Positions 52,376 to 60,358 of a DNA stretch of 64,000 nucleotides are shown here, piece after piece. Position numbers and translations under genes: made by a program. Numbering within the stretch: the stretch's first letter is position 1; each line of letters begins with the position of its first letter. The stretch covers positions 496,001 to 560,000 of the forward strand of contig OY771913.1 in the NCBI GenBank assembly GCA_963674975.1, read 5' to 3'. This DNA is from UBA4781 sp963674975. GTDB lineage: Bacteria > Chloroflexota > Anaerolineae > Anaerolineales > Anaerolineaceae. Below the pieces are notes generated by a model. It had not been told where the DNA came from and made no database searches. It saw only the letters and a list, made by a program, of their open reading frames with translations.

Positions 52376-53386
52376 CTACTCCTTCTTTTTTCGCAGTCTA
52401 TCCATAACCTTTTCGATCAATGAAGTAAGTGAATTACCCTGTTTCACCAGACTGTATATTCCAAGAACTGCGATCGATATCAGCTGTACCATGTGCATAA
52501 TGATCGCAAAACCCAGCGCGGTTTCCTTTTCAACAGAGAGCACGGTCATCGCTGCCACCAGGGTGCCCTCATACACGCCTAATCCAGCCGGGGCTGAAGG
52601 CAGCGCGATTCCAAGCGCCAGTACGGACTGTATAAATACAGCCCACCAGAAAGGCTGATTTCCCACAAAGCTGATCATCAGGACCACAGATACCAGGATC
52701 CAGAAAAGCCAGCATATGATGATCCAGAAGATTGCCATGAAAATCCTTCTGGGATCTTGGATCACTTCCGCGCCATTAATGATCGCGCTCAAATTGGGAG
52801 AAATATATTTCTTGAAAAATGCAGATTTTTGATCCACACGCTCCATCCAGCGTTCTACCACATCTTTTTTCTTGATCGCCCAGAACAGGAAAATAAAACC
52901 TGCAGCCACAATACACAGAATGGTAATTGCAATGGGGACAATCCAATCCATTGTCAGTGCATCCCCAATGGTAGCCAGGAACATTATCGCAACAATTCCC
53001 AGATCAATGGCGCGTTCGATGATGACGGTCGAAAGAGACTGGAAAAAATTCATCTCTATTACACTGTTTACCAGAAGTGCGCGCCCTATTTCACCGGAAC
53101 GGGGAATAATTTGATTCAAGAGATAGCCTTCGTTGACAATATAAAATGCATCAATTAAACGAATTTTTCTTCCCAACAGTTCCCGCCAGGCAGCCGCCCT
53201 TGCAATGGTCGCCAGCAGCATAAAACAGAATGCAGCAATCACATACAGGTAATTTATCTTCTGCAGTGCTAGAAGAAGTGCATTCATATCGATCAAACGG
53301 ATCAGCACATAAATGACCACGACACTGACCACCAGACCGGGCAGCCAGCGTTTCCAGGAATTTCGAGAGGTCGTTTGTTCGGGCAT
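52376..53386 (-). CDS. AglD/UPF0104-type membrane protein (lysylphosphatidylglycerol synthase TM region)
   Basis: 336 residues from the ATG at 53386; one at 53395 is also possible, but GGGAG directly touches it and is 9 nt ahead of 53386. About eight membrane helices; the family motif EGYLLNQIIPRSGEIGRALLV (about 86-106) and VIIERAIDLG are clear, as is PSAPAGLGVYEGTLVAAM near the end. Relatives include archaeal AglD and the flippase half of MprF; proteins of this kind often lie in glycan clusters and may handle polyprenyl-linked sugars. It overlaps the end of lepA. Confidence 0.85.
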   Translation of the reverse strand: MPEQTTSRNSWKRWLPGLVVSVVVIYVLIRLIDMNALLLALQKINYLYVIAAFCFMLLATIARAAAWRELLGRKIRLIDAFYIVNEGYLLNQIIPRSGEIGRALLVNSVIEMNFFQSLSTVIIERAIDLGIVAIMFLATIGDALTMDWIVPIAITILCIVAAGFIFLFWAIKKKDVVERWMERVDQKSAFFKKYISPNLSAIINGAEVIQDPRRIFMAIFWIIICWLFWILVSVVLMISFVGNQPFWWAVFIQSVLALGIALPSAPAGLGVYEGTLVAAMTVLSVEKETALGFAIIMHMVQLISIAVLGIYSLVKQGNSLTSLIEKVMDRLRKKKE

Positions 53387-53387
53387 C

Positions 53388-55187
53388 TCATTCATCTCCC
53401 AGTTTCAGAATTGCCATAAATGCTTCCTGCGGGATCTCCACATTCCCCACCATCTTCATGCGTCTCTTCCCTTTTTTCTGCTTTTCCAGCAGCTTTTTCT
53501 TTCTGGTCAAATCACCGCCGTAGCATTTCGCGAGCACATCTTTACGCATGGCTTTAACATTAGCGCGAGAAATGATCCGTCCATCTGCTGATGCTTGAAT
53601 GGCAACATCGAATAATTGCCGCGGGATCAGGTTTTTCAGTTTTGTGACCAGTTTCTGTCCAAGATGATAAGCATTATCTTTATGCACAATACTGGCAAGC
53701 GCATCCACAGGCTCACCACCGATCAATACTTCCAGTTTTACCAGATTGCTGGCGCGGTAATCTTTGAACGAATAATCCATTGAGGCGTATCCACGGGTTT
53801 TCGACTTCAACTCGTCAAAGAAATCCACGATCATCTCTGAAAGCGGGAGCTCAAAATTCAATTGTACGCGGTTGGGAGACGGATACTCCTGTGAAACGAA
53901 ATTTCCAAGTCTACGCTTCACCAGTTCCATCACTGCTCCGTAAAACTCGGTGGGGGTGAATATAGATAGATCCATCCATGGTTCTCTAATTTCTTCGATA
54001 GTCGATTCCTCCGGGAGCATGGCGGGAGAATCGATCAGAACCTCTTCCCCGGTTCGCAGGATCACCTTGTATTCCACCGTGGGCGCGGTCAGGACGATAT
54101 CCATATCATATTCGCGCTCTAACCGCTCCTGAAAAATTTCCATATGGAAAAGACCCAGAAAACCACAGCGAAAACCAAAATTCAGCGCCTGTGATGTTTC
54201 AGGAGCATAGACCAGGGAAGCATCATTCAATTGAAGTTTTGCCAGAGCATCCTTCAGATCATCGTAGTCTTCACCGTCCACAGGATACACTCCGGCAAAA
54301 ACCATGGGTTTGGGATGTTTATAACCGGGCAGACTGTGCTTTGCCGGATCATTCTTATCTGTTAGCGTATCCCCAACCCGGCAGTCTTTTACGGTTTTCA
54401 ATCCGGTGGCGATATAACCCACATCGCCAGTTGAAAGTACCTGCACCGGCTTCATACCGGGTGCGAATATGCCGATTTCGATCGGATCGGTTTCTACCTG
54501 ATTGGACATTAATAGGAACTGTCCCTTCATATCCACTTTTCCATTGAATACTCTTACATAGGCGATCACGCCTTTATAAGAATCATAATGCGAATCAAAA
54601 ATAAGCGCTTTTAGCGGCTCATCTTCATTACCTTTTGGAGGAGGAATACGATCGATTACCGCATCCAGCACCTGTTCGACATTAAGCCCTGTTTTCGCGG
54701 AAATACGAATGATGGAATCCTTATCGCAGCCCAGCAGATTGCTCAGATCTTCCGCCACCTCATCTGCATGAGCGGATGGAAGATCGATCTTGTTCAAGAC
54801 CGGAACGATCACCAGGTCCGATTCAAGTGCCAGATACAGGTTTGCCAGTGTTTGGGCTTCGATTCCCTGCGCGGCATCCACCACCAGCACAGCGCCTTCA
54901 CAAGCGATCAACGAGCGGCTGACTTCATAAGAAAAATCGACATGTCCGGGCGTGTCGATGAGATTCAGTTCATAGGTAGAACCGTTTTTTGTATATTCCA
55001 TGCGTACTGCGGAGGCTTTGATGGTGACTCCTTTTTCCCTCTCCAAGTCCATATTATCCAGCACCTGATTGACCATTTCGCGCTCAGGAATAAGCCCGGT
55101 CATCTGCAGCATACGATCTGCCAGGGTTGATTTTCCATGGTCAACATGGGCAATAATACAGAAATTTCTCTTTTTTGTTAATTGCAT
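53388..55187 (-). CDS. lepA: Elongation factor 4 (LepA)
   Basis: Ribosome-bound translational GTPase, 599 residues (full length). G1 AHVDHGKST, G2/G3 region DTPGHVDFSYEVSRSL, G4 NKIDLPSA, the EF-G-like beta and alpha-beta domains, and the LepA-specific C-terminal domain (about 485-599, SMDYSFKDYRASNLVKLE, GKRRMKMVGNVEIPQEAFMAIL). It begins 46 nt after tlyA in the minus-strand run and overlaps the next gene. Confidence 0.98.
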   Translation of the reverse strand: MQLTKKRNFCIIAHVDHGKSTLADRMLQMTGLIPEREMVNQVLDNMDLEREKGVTIKASAVRMEYTKNGSTYELNLIDTPGHVDFSYEVSRSLIACEGAVLVVDAAQGIEAQTLANLYLALESDLVIVPVLNKIDLPSAHADEVAEDLSNLLGCDKDSIIRISAKTGLNVEQVLDAVIDRIPPPKGNEDEPLKALIFDSHYDSYKGVIAYVRVFNGKVDMKGQFLLMSNQVETDPIEIGIFAPGMKPVQVLSTGDVGYIATGLKTVKDCRVGDTLTDKNDPAKHSLPGYKHPKPMVFAGVYPVDGEDYDDLKDALAKLQLNDASLVYAPETSQALNFGFRCGFLGLFHMEIFQERLEREYDMDIVLTAPTVEYKVILRTGEEVLIDSPAMLPEESTIEEIREPWMDLSIFTPTEFYGAVMELVKRRLGNFVSQEYPSPNRVQLNFELPLSEMIVDFFDELKSKTRGYASMDYSFKDYRASNLVKLEVLIGGEPVDALASIVHKDNAYHLGQKLVTKLKNLIPRQLFDVAIQASADGRIISRANVKAMRKDVLAKCYGGDLTRKKKLLEKQKKGKRRMKMVGNVEIPQEAFMAILKLGDE

Positions 55188-55233
55188 GGCAACTGACTAG
55201 TATAATCGATTTTCCCGAAGGTATTTATTTCTA

Positions 55234-56022
55234 CTATTTAACCATATCCATCGCATGCCGGATGGATTCTGCGAGGTCCTTTTCAGCGGATTTCTGCTTG
55301 AAATGGGCAAGAAATTCGATATTTCCCTTTGGTCCTTTGATCGGGGATCGGATCAACCCATGCAGGTAAAGCCCCTGCTCCTGGGCTGCCTGCAGGACGT
55401 TTTCCAATACCTTCCGGTGAACATCAGGGTCATGAATGACTCCCCGCCCTCTGGCTGCTTCTTTTTTCCCTGCTTCGAACTGCGGCTTGATCAGCGTAAT
55501 AAGATCAACGGCATCTTCTTTCATCAAATTCTTTAGATTCGGGAAAATGGTGCGCAGGGAAATGAAGGATACATCCACCACAACCATATCCACTTTCTCA
55601 GGGAGCGATTGAAGATTTCTTACATTGGTTTTCTCCATCACGACCACTCTGGGATCGTTGCGCAGTTTCCAGTGAAGCTGTCCGTGCCCCACATCGACGG
55701 CGTAAACCTTGTCTGCTCCATGCTGCAGCAGACAATCGGTAAAGCCTCCCGTAGAAGCGCCAATATCTGCACATATCTTTCCATTCAGATCGGTCAGGTG
55801 AAAAGCCTGCAAAGCACCTTCCAGTTTTTCTCCACCCCTCGAGATGAAAGGAGGCTGTTCCTTTAATGTGATCTCTGCATCGTCCGCAACAGATTCGGAT
55901 GGTTTAAGCGCAGTATTCCCATTTATCTGCACTTCTCCAGCCATGATCATGCGCTGTGCTTGATTCCGGCTTTCCGCCAGACCTTTCTCAACGATCGCTA
56001 CATCCAATCTCTTTTTAGGCAT
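55234..56022 (-). CDS. tlyA: TlyA-type S4 / FtsJ-like rRNA methyltransferase
   Basis: 262 residues. N-terminal S4 RNA-binding domain (about 3-65, KRLDVAIVEKGLAESRNQAQ); a linking ISRGGEKLEGAL; and an FtsJ-like SAM domain with DIGASTGGFTDCLLQ, VYAVDVGHGQL, and the catalytic-lysine segment LIKPQFEAGK. In mycobacteria TlyA 2'-O-methylates 16S and 23S rRNA, which affects capreomycin sensitivity. The ATG has no upstream ribosome site; a -10 box lies 6 nt before it, so the mRNA is probably leaderless. It heads the long minus-strand run. Confidence 0.94.
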   Translation of the reverse strand: MPKKRLDVAIVEKGLAESRNQAQRMIMAGEVQINGNTALKPSESVADDAEITLKEQPPFISRGGEKLEGALQAFHLTDLNGKICADIGASTGGFTDCLLQHGADKVYAVDVGHGQLHWKLRNDPRVVVMEKTNVRNLQSLPEKVDMVVVDVSFISLRTIFPNLKNLMKEDAVDLITLIKPQFEAGKKEAARGRGVIHDPDVHRKVLENVLQAAQEQGLYLHGLIRSPIKGPKGNIEFLAHFKQKSAEKDLAESIRHAMDMVK

Positions 56023-56028
56023 AGGTAC

Positions 56029-56034
56029 ATTTTA
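56029..56034 (-). promoter_or_regulatory. -10 box for tlyA, leaderless arrangement
   Basis: TAAAAT on the minus strand with exactly 6 nt to the ATG at 56022. It forms a divergent pair with the promoter at 56067-56072 inside the 56-nt gap. Confidence 0.5.
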
Positions 56035-56066
56035 CATCCTGATAGTTAGGATTTTGCTTTTCATGT

Positions 56067-56072
56067 TATTAT
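56067..56072 (+). promoter_or_regulatory. -10 box for the isoprenoid operon, leaderless arrangement
   Basis: TATTAT preceded by TGT (extended -10), with exactly 6 nt to the ATG at 56079, so transcription would start at the initiation codon. Confidence 0.5.
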
Positions 56073-56078
56073 TCGTAT

Positions 56079-56969
56079 ATGTTAAAAGCAATCATCCAGA
56101 GCATGCGCCCCAAACAGTGGGCTAAGAACATTTTTATAATGGCAGCGCTTGTGTTTGATCGCCAGCTTACCCACTGGTCAGCTACGAAACCTACCCTGAT
56201 CGGTGTGTTTATTTTCTGTATGCTCTCCGGAGCGGTTTACCTTATCAATGATATTTTTGATAAGAAAGCCGACCAAAACCATCCCAAAAAGAAGAATCGT
56301 CCCATCGCTTCGGGCAAGCTGCCCGTCAATACAGCTGCCGTCGCTGCCGTTGTAATCGTGGCAGGTTCTCTATTCTGGGCATTTCGCCTATCAATGGGTT
56401 TTGGCATCATCAGCACCGTTTATTTTCTGCTCAATATAGCTTATTCCTTCAAACTGAAACAAATACCCTTGATCGATGTAATGGTCATCGCCACCGGTTT
56501 CGTACTGCGAGTTGGCGCAGGGGTTACTCTGATCAATGTAGAACGTTTTTCACCGTGGTTGTATGTATGCACCACCCTGCTGGCATTGTTTATCGGTTTT
56601 GGAAAACGCCGGGCAGAAATTGTCTGCCTCAGCGAGAATGCGACCCAGCACCGCAAAGTACTGGATGGCTATTCACTTGAGTTCCTGGATCAGCTGATCA
56701 CGATCGTATCGGGTACTACCATTGTGGCATACAGCTTATACACTTTTTCAGCGCCGAATCTTCCCGAAAACAACACCATGATGCTCACCATTCCCTTTGT
56801 TTTATACGGATTGTTCCGCTACCTGTACCTGATCAAGATCAAAAATTCGGGTGGAGCACCTGAAGAGGTGGTCCTTTCAGATCGACCACTCCAGGTTTGC
56901 ATTTTACTGTGGGGGATCAGTGTGGTGATCATCTTCTACTGGTCCGGTATTATTGCTTTGATCTCATAA
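56079..56969 (+). CDS. UbiA-type decaprenyl-phosphate phosphoribosyltransferase
   Basis: 296 residues with about nine membrane helices. MRPKQWAKNIFIMAALVFDRQ at the start and the two acidic metal motifs NDIFDKKAD (about 67-75) and the second Asp-rich region near IDVMVIATGFVLRV match 5-phosphoribosyl-1-phosphate:decaprenyl-phosphate transferases (like mycobacterial UbiA, Rv3806c), which make the lipid precursor of ribose or arabinose units. It leads an operon with mevalonate kinase and isopentenyl phosphate kinase, tying polyprenyl use to polyprenyl supply. The cell wall product in this phylum is unknown. Confidence 0.88.
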   Translation: MLKAIIQSMRPKQWAKNIFIMAALVFDRQLTHWSATKPTLIGVFIFCMLSGAVYLINDIFDKKADQNHPKKKNRPIASGKLPVNTAAVAAVVIVAGSLFWAFRLSMGFGIISTVYFLLNIAYSFKLKQIPLIDVMVIATGFVLRVGAGVTLINVERFSPWLYVCTTLLALFIGFGKRRAEIVCLSENATQHRKVLDGYSLEFLDQLITIVSGTTIVAYSLYTFSAPNLPENNTMMLTIPFVLYGLFRYLYLIKIKNSGGAPEEVVLSDRPLQVCILLWGISVVIIFYWSGIIALIS

Positions 56970-56973
56970 GAAT

Positions 56974-57915
56974 ATGCCTGCGATTGTAGTTCATTCCATT
57001 GGAAAGTCTATTTTATTTGGGGAACATGCCGTAGTGTACGGGTATCCAGCGATTGCTGTACCCATTCATGATCTGCAAACGACTATAAAAATTTTCCCTC
57101 TTATTAGAGAAGAACAGGAAACTTATTTTTATGATGCTCCCGACCTAGAGATCAATGCCAATATCGTCGAACTGCCTGATGAAAATATCCTCAATCAAGC
57201 CATTGAATTATTCAAGAAAGCATACGGAATACAAAGAATTCCCTCGTTTCGTCTAAGAATCGAATCACAAATTCCGGTCGCTTCCGGGTTAGGATCCAGC
57301 GCTTCGGTTTCTGTCGGAGTGGTCAGGGCGCTTTCGCAACACTTGGGATTAAAACTCTCCACGCAAAAACTCAATGAATATGCCTATGAATTGGAAAAGA
57401 TCCATCACGGAAATCCATCTGGAATCGACAACACCATTGTCAGTTATGAGAAAGCACTGTTCTATATAAAAGGGCAGGAACCCGAGTTCATCCAATCCCC
57501 TGTTCCCATCCATCTTCTATTGATAAACAGCGGTATACCTTCCCTGACTGCCGAAGTAGTAGAAGCGGTGCGGCAAAACAGAGAAAAAGACCCACAACAC
57601 ATCAACGGTTTCCTTGATGCAATTGGCTCGCTGGTAAACATCGCAAGAGAGTCTTTTGAACAGGGAAACCTTATAGAACTTGGGAAATTAATGGTTCAAA
57701 ATCACCAGCTCCTGCAGGAACTTGATATCTCACTGCCGGAACTGGATGCATTGGTCGCTCTGGCAGTGGAGAACGGCGCTTACGGCGCCAAGCTGTGCGG
57801 AGCGGGTCGTGGTGGAAATGTGATAGCATTGGTGAAAAAAGACGACGCTTCATCAATCCAGCAGGTGTTCGAATCCCGTGGAGTACACGGGATCGTGCAT
57901 ACGGTTGTTCAATAA
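56974..57915 (+). CDS. mvk: Mevalonate kinase
   Basis: GHMP kinase of 313 residues that makes mevalonate 5-phosphate. Seen: GKSILFGEHAVVYGYPAIA at the start, the ATP loop PVASGLGSSASVSVGVVRAL (about 100-119), KIHHGNPSGIDN with the catalytic Asp, and the C-terminal motif KLCGAGRGGNVIAL. It begins 4 nt after the UbiA-type gene and ends 2 nt before the isopentenyl phosphate kinase gene. Its usual second kinase (phosphomevalonate kinase) is not in the window, in keeping with the IPK-based variant pathway. Confidence 0.95.
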   Translation: MPAIVVHSIGKSILFGEHAVVYGYPAIAVPIHDLQTTIKIFPLIREEQETYFYDAPDLEINANIVELPDENILNQAIELFKKAYGIQRIPSFRLRIESQIPVASGLGSSASVSVGVVRALSQHLGLKLSTQKLNEYAYELEKIHHGNPSGIDNTIVSYEKALFYIKGQEPEFIQSPVPIHLLLINSGIPSLTAEVVEAVRQNREKDPQHINGFLDAIGSLVNIARESFEQGNLIELGKLMVQNHQLLQELDISLPELDALVALAVENGAYGAKLCGAGRGGNVIALVKKDDASSIQQVFESRGVHGIVHTVVQ

Positions 57916-57917
57916 TC

Positions 57918-58712
57918 ATGCTTACATTTGTGAAACTAGGTGGTTCGTTAATTACCGATAAAAACCAGGTGTCCACTGCCAGGCGTGCGGTCATTGCCCG
58001 TTTAGCACAGGAATTACACCAGGCAGTATCCGGTGATCCTGATCTACAGATCATCCTTGGGCATGGTTCCGGCTCTTTTGGTCACCCTCCAGCGAAAATA
58101 TTTAAAACCAGAGAAGGTGTCCGGAGCGCGGAAGAGTGGCAGGGATTCCTTGAAGTCAGGAAGCAGGCTGATGCCCTGCACCGCATTGTCATGGATGAAC
58201 TTGGACAGGCAGGATTGGGAGTGGTTAGTTTTCCCCCCTCGGCAGCTGCAGTTGCCCGGCATCATGAAGAAATTCAATGGGACCTTACCTCGATGAAGAA
58301 TGCCCTGCAGCATGCACTGATCCCGGTTGTATTTGGCGATGTGGTCTTTGACGAGGGGATCGGCGGAACCATCCTTTCGACGGAGGAAATTCTGGCATAT
58401 CTCTGCAGCCATCTGCCCATAGAAAGAGTCTTGATGGCAGGTATCGAACCGGGAGTATGGAAAAGCGCAAACCAGCCCGCAGATATTTATCCCATCATTA
58501 CTCCCGAATTATTTAAAACAGATATTTCCAATATCAAGAATTCGACCGCAACCGACGTAACCGGCGGAATGCGTTCAAAAGTTGAAATTCTGCTTTCTAC
58601 TCTCAAAGAACATCCTCATATCGAAGTTTCCATTTTCAGCGGGGCAGAACCGAACAATCTATTGAATGCACTGCGGGGGGAAAACATCGGTACAGTATTA
58701 AGGAATCGGTGA
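57918..58712 (+). CDS. ipk: Isopentenyl phosphate kinase
   Basis: 264-residue amino-acid-kinase fold enzyme that turns isopentenyl phosphate into isopentenyl diphosphate. Motifs: VKLGGSLITDK at the start, ILGHGSGSFGHPPAKIF with the catalytic His (about 54-60), FGDVVFDEGIGGTILSTEE, and DVTGGMRSKVEILL. The frame is open upstream to 57795, but the ATG at 57918, 2 nt after the mevalonate kinase stop, gives the normal N-terminus. IPK is typical of archaea and of Chloroflexota with the alternative mevalonate pathway, where it pairs with a phosphomevalonate decarboxylase; see the gene at 445. Confidence 0.95.
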   Translation: MLTFVKLGGSLITDKNQVSTARRAVIARLAQELHQAVSGDPDLQIILGHGSGSFGHPPAKIFKTREGVRSAEEWQGFLEVRKQADALHRIVMDELGQAGLGVVSFPPSAAAVARHHEEIQWDLTSMKNALQHALIPVVFGDVVFDEGIGGTILSTEEILAYLCSHLPIERVLMAGIEPGVWKSANQPADIYPIITPELFKTDISNIKNSTATDVTGGMRSKVEILLSTLKEHPHIEVSIFSGAEPNNLLNALRGENIGTVLRNR

Positions 58713-58726
58713 AATTCCTGGTTTTA

Positions 58727-58735
58727 TGTTAAAAT
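58727..58735 (+). promoter_or_regulatory. Extended -10 promoter of greA
   Basis: TGTTAAAAT, 25 nt before the greA ATG, with GAGG in the short leader. Confidence 0.45.
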
Positions 58736-58760
58736 TTTTTCTCGATTGAGGTAATAAAAC

Positions 58761-59228
58761 ATGGCAGATCCAGTATATTTAACATCAGATGGTCTTATTA
58801 AATTACAGCAAGAACTTGCTGAATTAAAAGGTCCGGTACGAGCTTCCCTTTCAAAACGTCTGAAAATTGCGATCGAACAGGGTGATCTTTCAGAAAATGC
58901 AGATTATATCAAAGCCAAAGAAGATCAGGGCTTTATAGAAGGTCGCATTCAGGAACTTGAAGCCATGCTGAACAGCTACAAAATCATTGACCAGACAAAG
59001 AATATCAATGAAAAAGTGGAAATCGGTTCGACGATCACCATTAAAGAAGGGTCTGATGACCCGGAAACATATTTCCTGGTAGGTTCTGCCGAAGCAGATC
59101 CGATCAACGGGAGAATTTCATTTGAATCGCCAATCGGCAGCGCACTTTTAAACCATAAAGTTGGAGACAAGGTTAAAGTATCTGTACCCGGTGGAGATAT
59201 AATCCTTCAAATTCTTGAGATTAAATAG
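58761..59228 (+). CDS. greA: Transcription elongation factor GreA
   Basis: 155 residues. N-terminal coiled-coil (about 5-75) that reaches into the polymerase channel, with the acidic tip DLSENADY that stimulates RNA cleavage in backtracked complexes; C-terminal FKBP-like domain with VGSAEADPINGRISFESPIGSALL. Full length. It is monocistronic between its own promoter and the terminator at 59230-59257. Confidence 0.97.
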   Translation: MADPVYLTSDGLIKLQQELAELKGPVRASLSKRLKIAIEQGDLSENADYIKAKEDQGFIEGRIQELEAMLNSYKIIDQTKNINEKVEIGSTITIKEGSDDPETYFLVGSAEADPINGRISFESPIGSALLNHKVGDKVKVSVPGGDIILQILEIK

Positions 59229-59229
59229 A

Positions 59230-59257
59230 AAAACTGCCCTTTCGGGCAGTTTTTTTT
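59230..59257. terminator. Terminator between greA and the convergent membrane protein gene
   Basis: 10-bp stem (AAAACTGCCC / GGGCAGTTTT, 59230-59239 with 59244-59253), TTTC loop, then a T-run to 59257. The A-run on the other side makes it usable on both strands. Confidence 0.93.
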
Positions 59258-60299
59258 ACATCTTATTCCAGACCGAGATTTCCAGGGTCAACCTGGAGAA
59301 ATGGCTGTTTTCAGGTAAAGCATCCCGCGCGTAAACCATATCCACAATACGCGCTTCAAGCTGCAGTGTGGCTGTTTCCATTACAAAACGCTGACCCGGT
59401 TCCACCAGAATCGTTTCTCCCTTGGCAGCCAGGCGCTGGCGTGTTTCGGCATCTTTGAAAGCATGTCCACTCATCAACACTTTCGTAATGGTTTGAATAT
59501 CATTCTTATCAAAGAGCCAAACCTCTAAAGCACTCACCTTCTTAGGATCGCCAACTCCGATGGTTTCTGTGATCCCCACGCCGCATTCTCCAAGGAATTC
59601 ACCGGTTGGTGAATCGATGCTGAAAGAATCGTCATACAGATCATCTCCCAGCCGATAAGTGGTCATAAATTGAGCCAGTGCAGGTTCCTGATTGGATTCT
59701 TCGGTCTCCTCACTGAATGTAGGAGTTTCTGCAAAACCTTCCTTTACCACTCTCTTTTGGGAAACGGGTTTCGAGAGGTTGATCTTTCCACGTTTCACCA
59801 GAATATAGAAAGATACGCCAATCACCACCAACCCGATCAAAGCTCCCAGCAGTACGGTACTCAAAGAAGATTTTTCACCCTCATTGTTCTGCGCACTGGT
59901 TATTGCCGCTGCCTGTTCTTCAAGGGTATGCTCGGCGGTGGTGTCAGCAGAAGCGGTTGAAGCAGTGAATTTCAAAGCTTTGAAACTGTCGATCTCATCC
60001 ATCGATGCAAAACCGCATAATTCGGGTGTGAGCTGGTTTAGATACGTCTCCGCATCATCCCCAAGCAAATACAGCCGCTTATTTACCAGATCTTCATCAT
60101 GATTGCGTACATAAGAATCGATCACCATACAAAGATAATCGCGTTTATATTCATTTTGCAATTGAGATGGGGCTGCATCAACCCATTCCACGGGCCATAC
60201 TCCCCAACCAAGAACGACCAATCCAATAATGATTCCTACCACTAATGCAGCAATGGGCAAAAAATAGGATTTTTCGTATATTTTTTTTATTTTGTTCAT
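59256..60299 (-). CDS. Two-helix membrane protein of unknown function
   Basis: 347 residues from the ATG at 60299; the frame opens at 60314, but GGGAGAAG just before 60299 favours it. Helix 1 at about 13-35 (LPIAALVVGIIIGLVVLGW), an outside domain with two Cys (about 40-125), helix 2 at about 150-172 (LSTVLLGALIGLVVIGVSFYI), then a cytoplasmic domain (about 175-347) with a conserved-looking core LYDDSFSIDSPTGEFLGECGVGI. I do not recognise the family. It lies downstream of topA on the same strand, 60 nt away, and ends at the greA terminator. Confidence 0.75.
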   Translation of the reverse strand: MNKIKKIYEKSYFLPIAALVVGIIIGLVVLGWGVWPVEWVDAAPSQLQNEYKRDYLCMVIDSYVRNHDEDLVNKRLYLLGDDAETYLNQLTPELCGFASMDEIDSFKALKFTASTASADTTAEHTLEEQAAAITSAQNNEGEKSSLSTVLLGALIGLVVIGVSFYILVKRGKINLSKPVSQKRVVKEGFAETPTFSEETEESNQEPALAQFMTTYRLGDDLYDDSFSIDSPTGEFLGECGVGITETIGVGDPKKVSALEVWLFDKNDIQTITKVLMSGHAFKDAETRQRLAAKGETILVEPGQRFVMETATLQLEARIVDMVYARDALPENSHFSRLTLEISVWNKM

Positions 60300-60358
60300 G
60301 GTTTCTTCTCCCATCGGATCTATCTAATCCATTCGATTCAATACATTAATAGCAAGTT

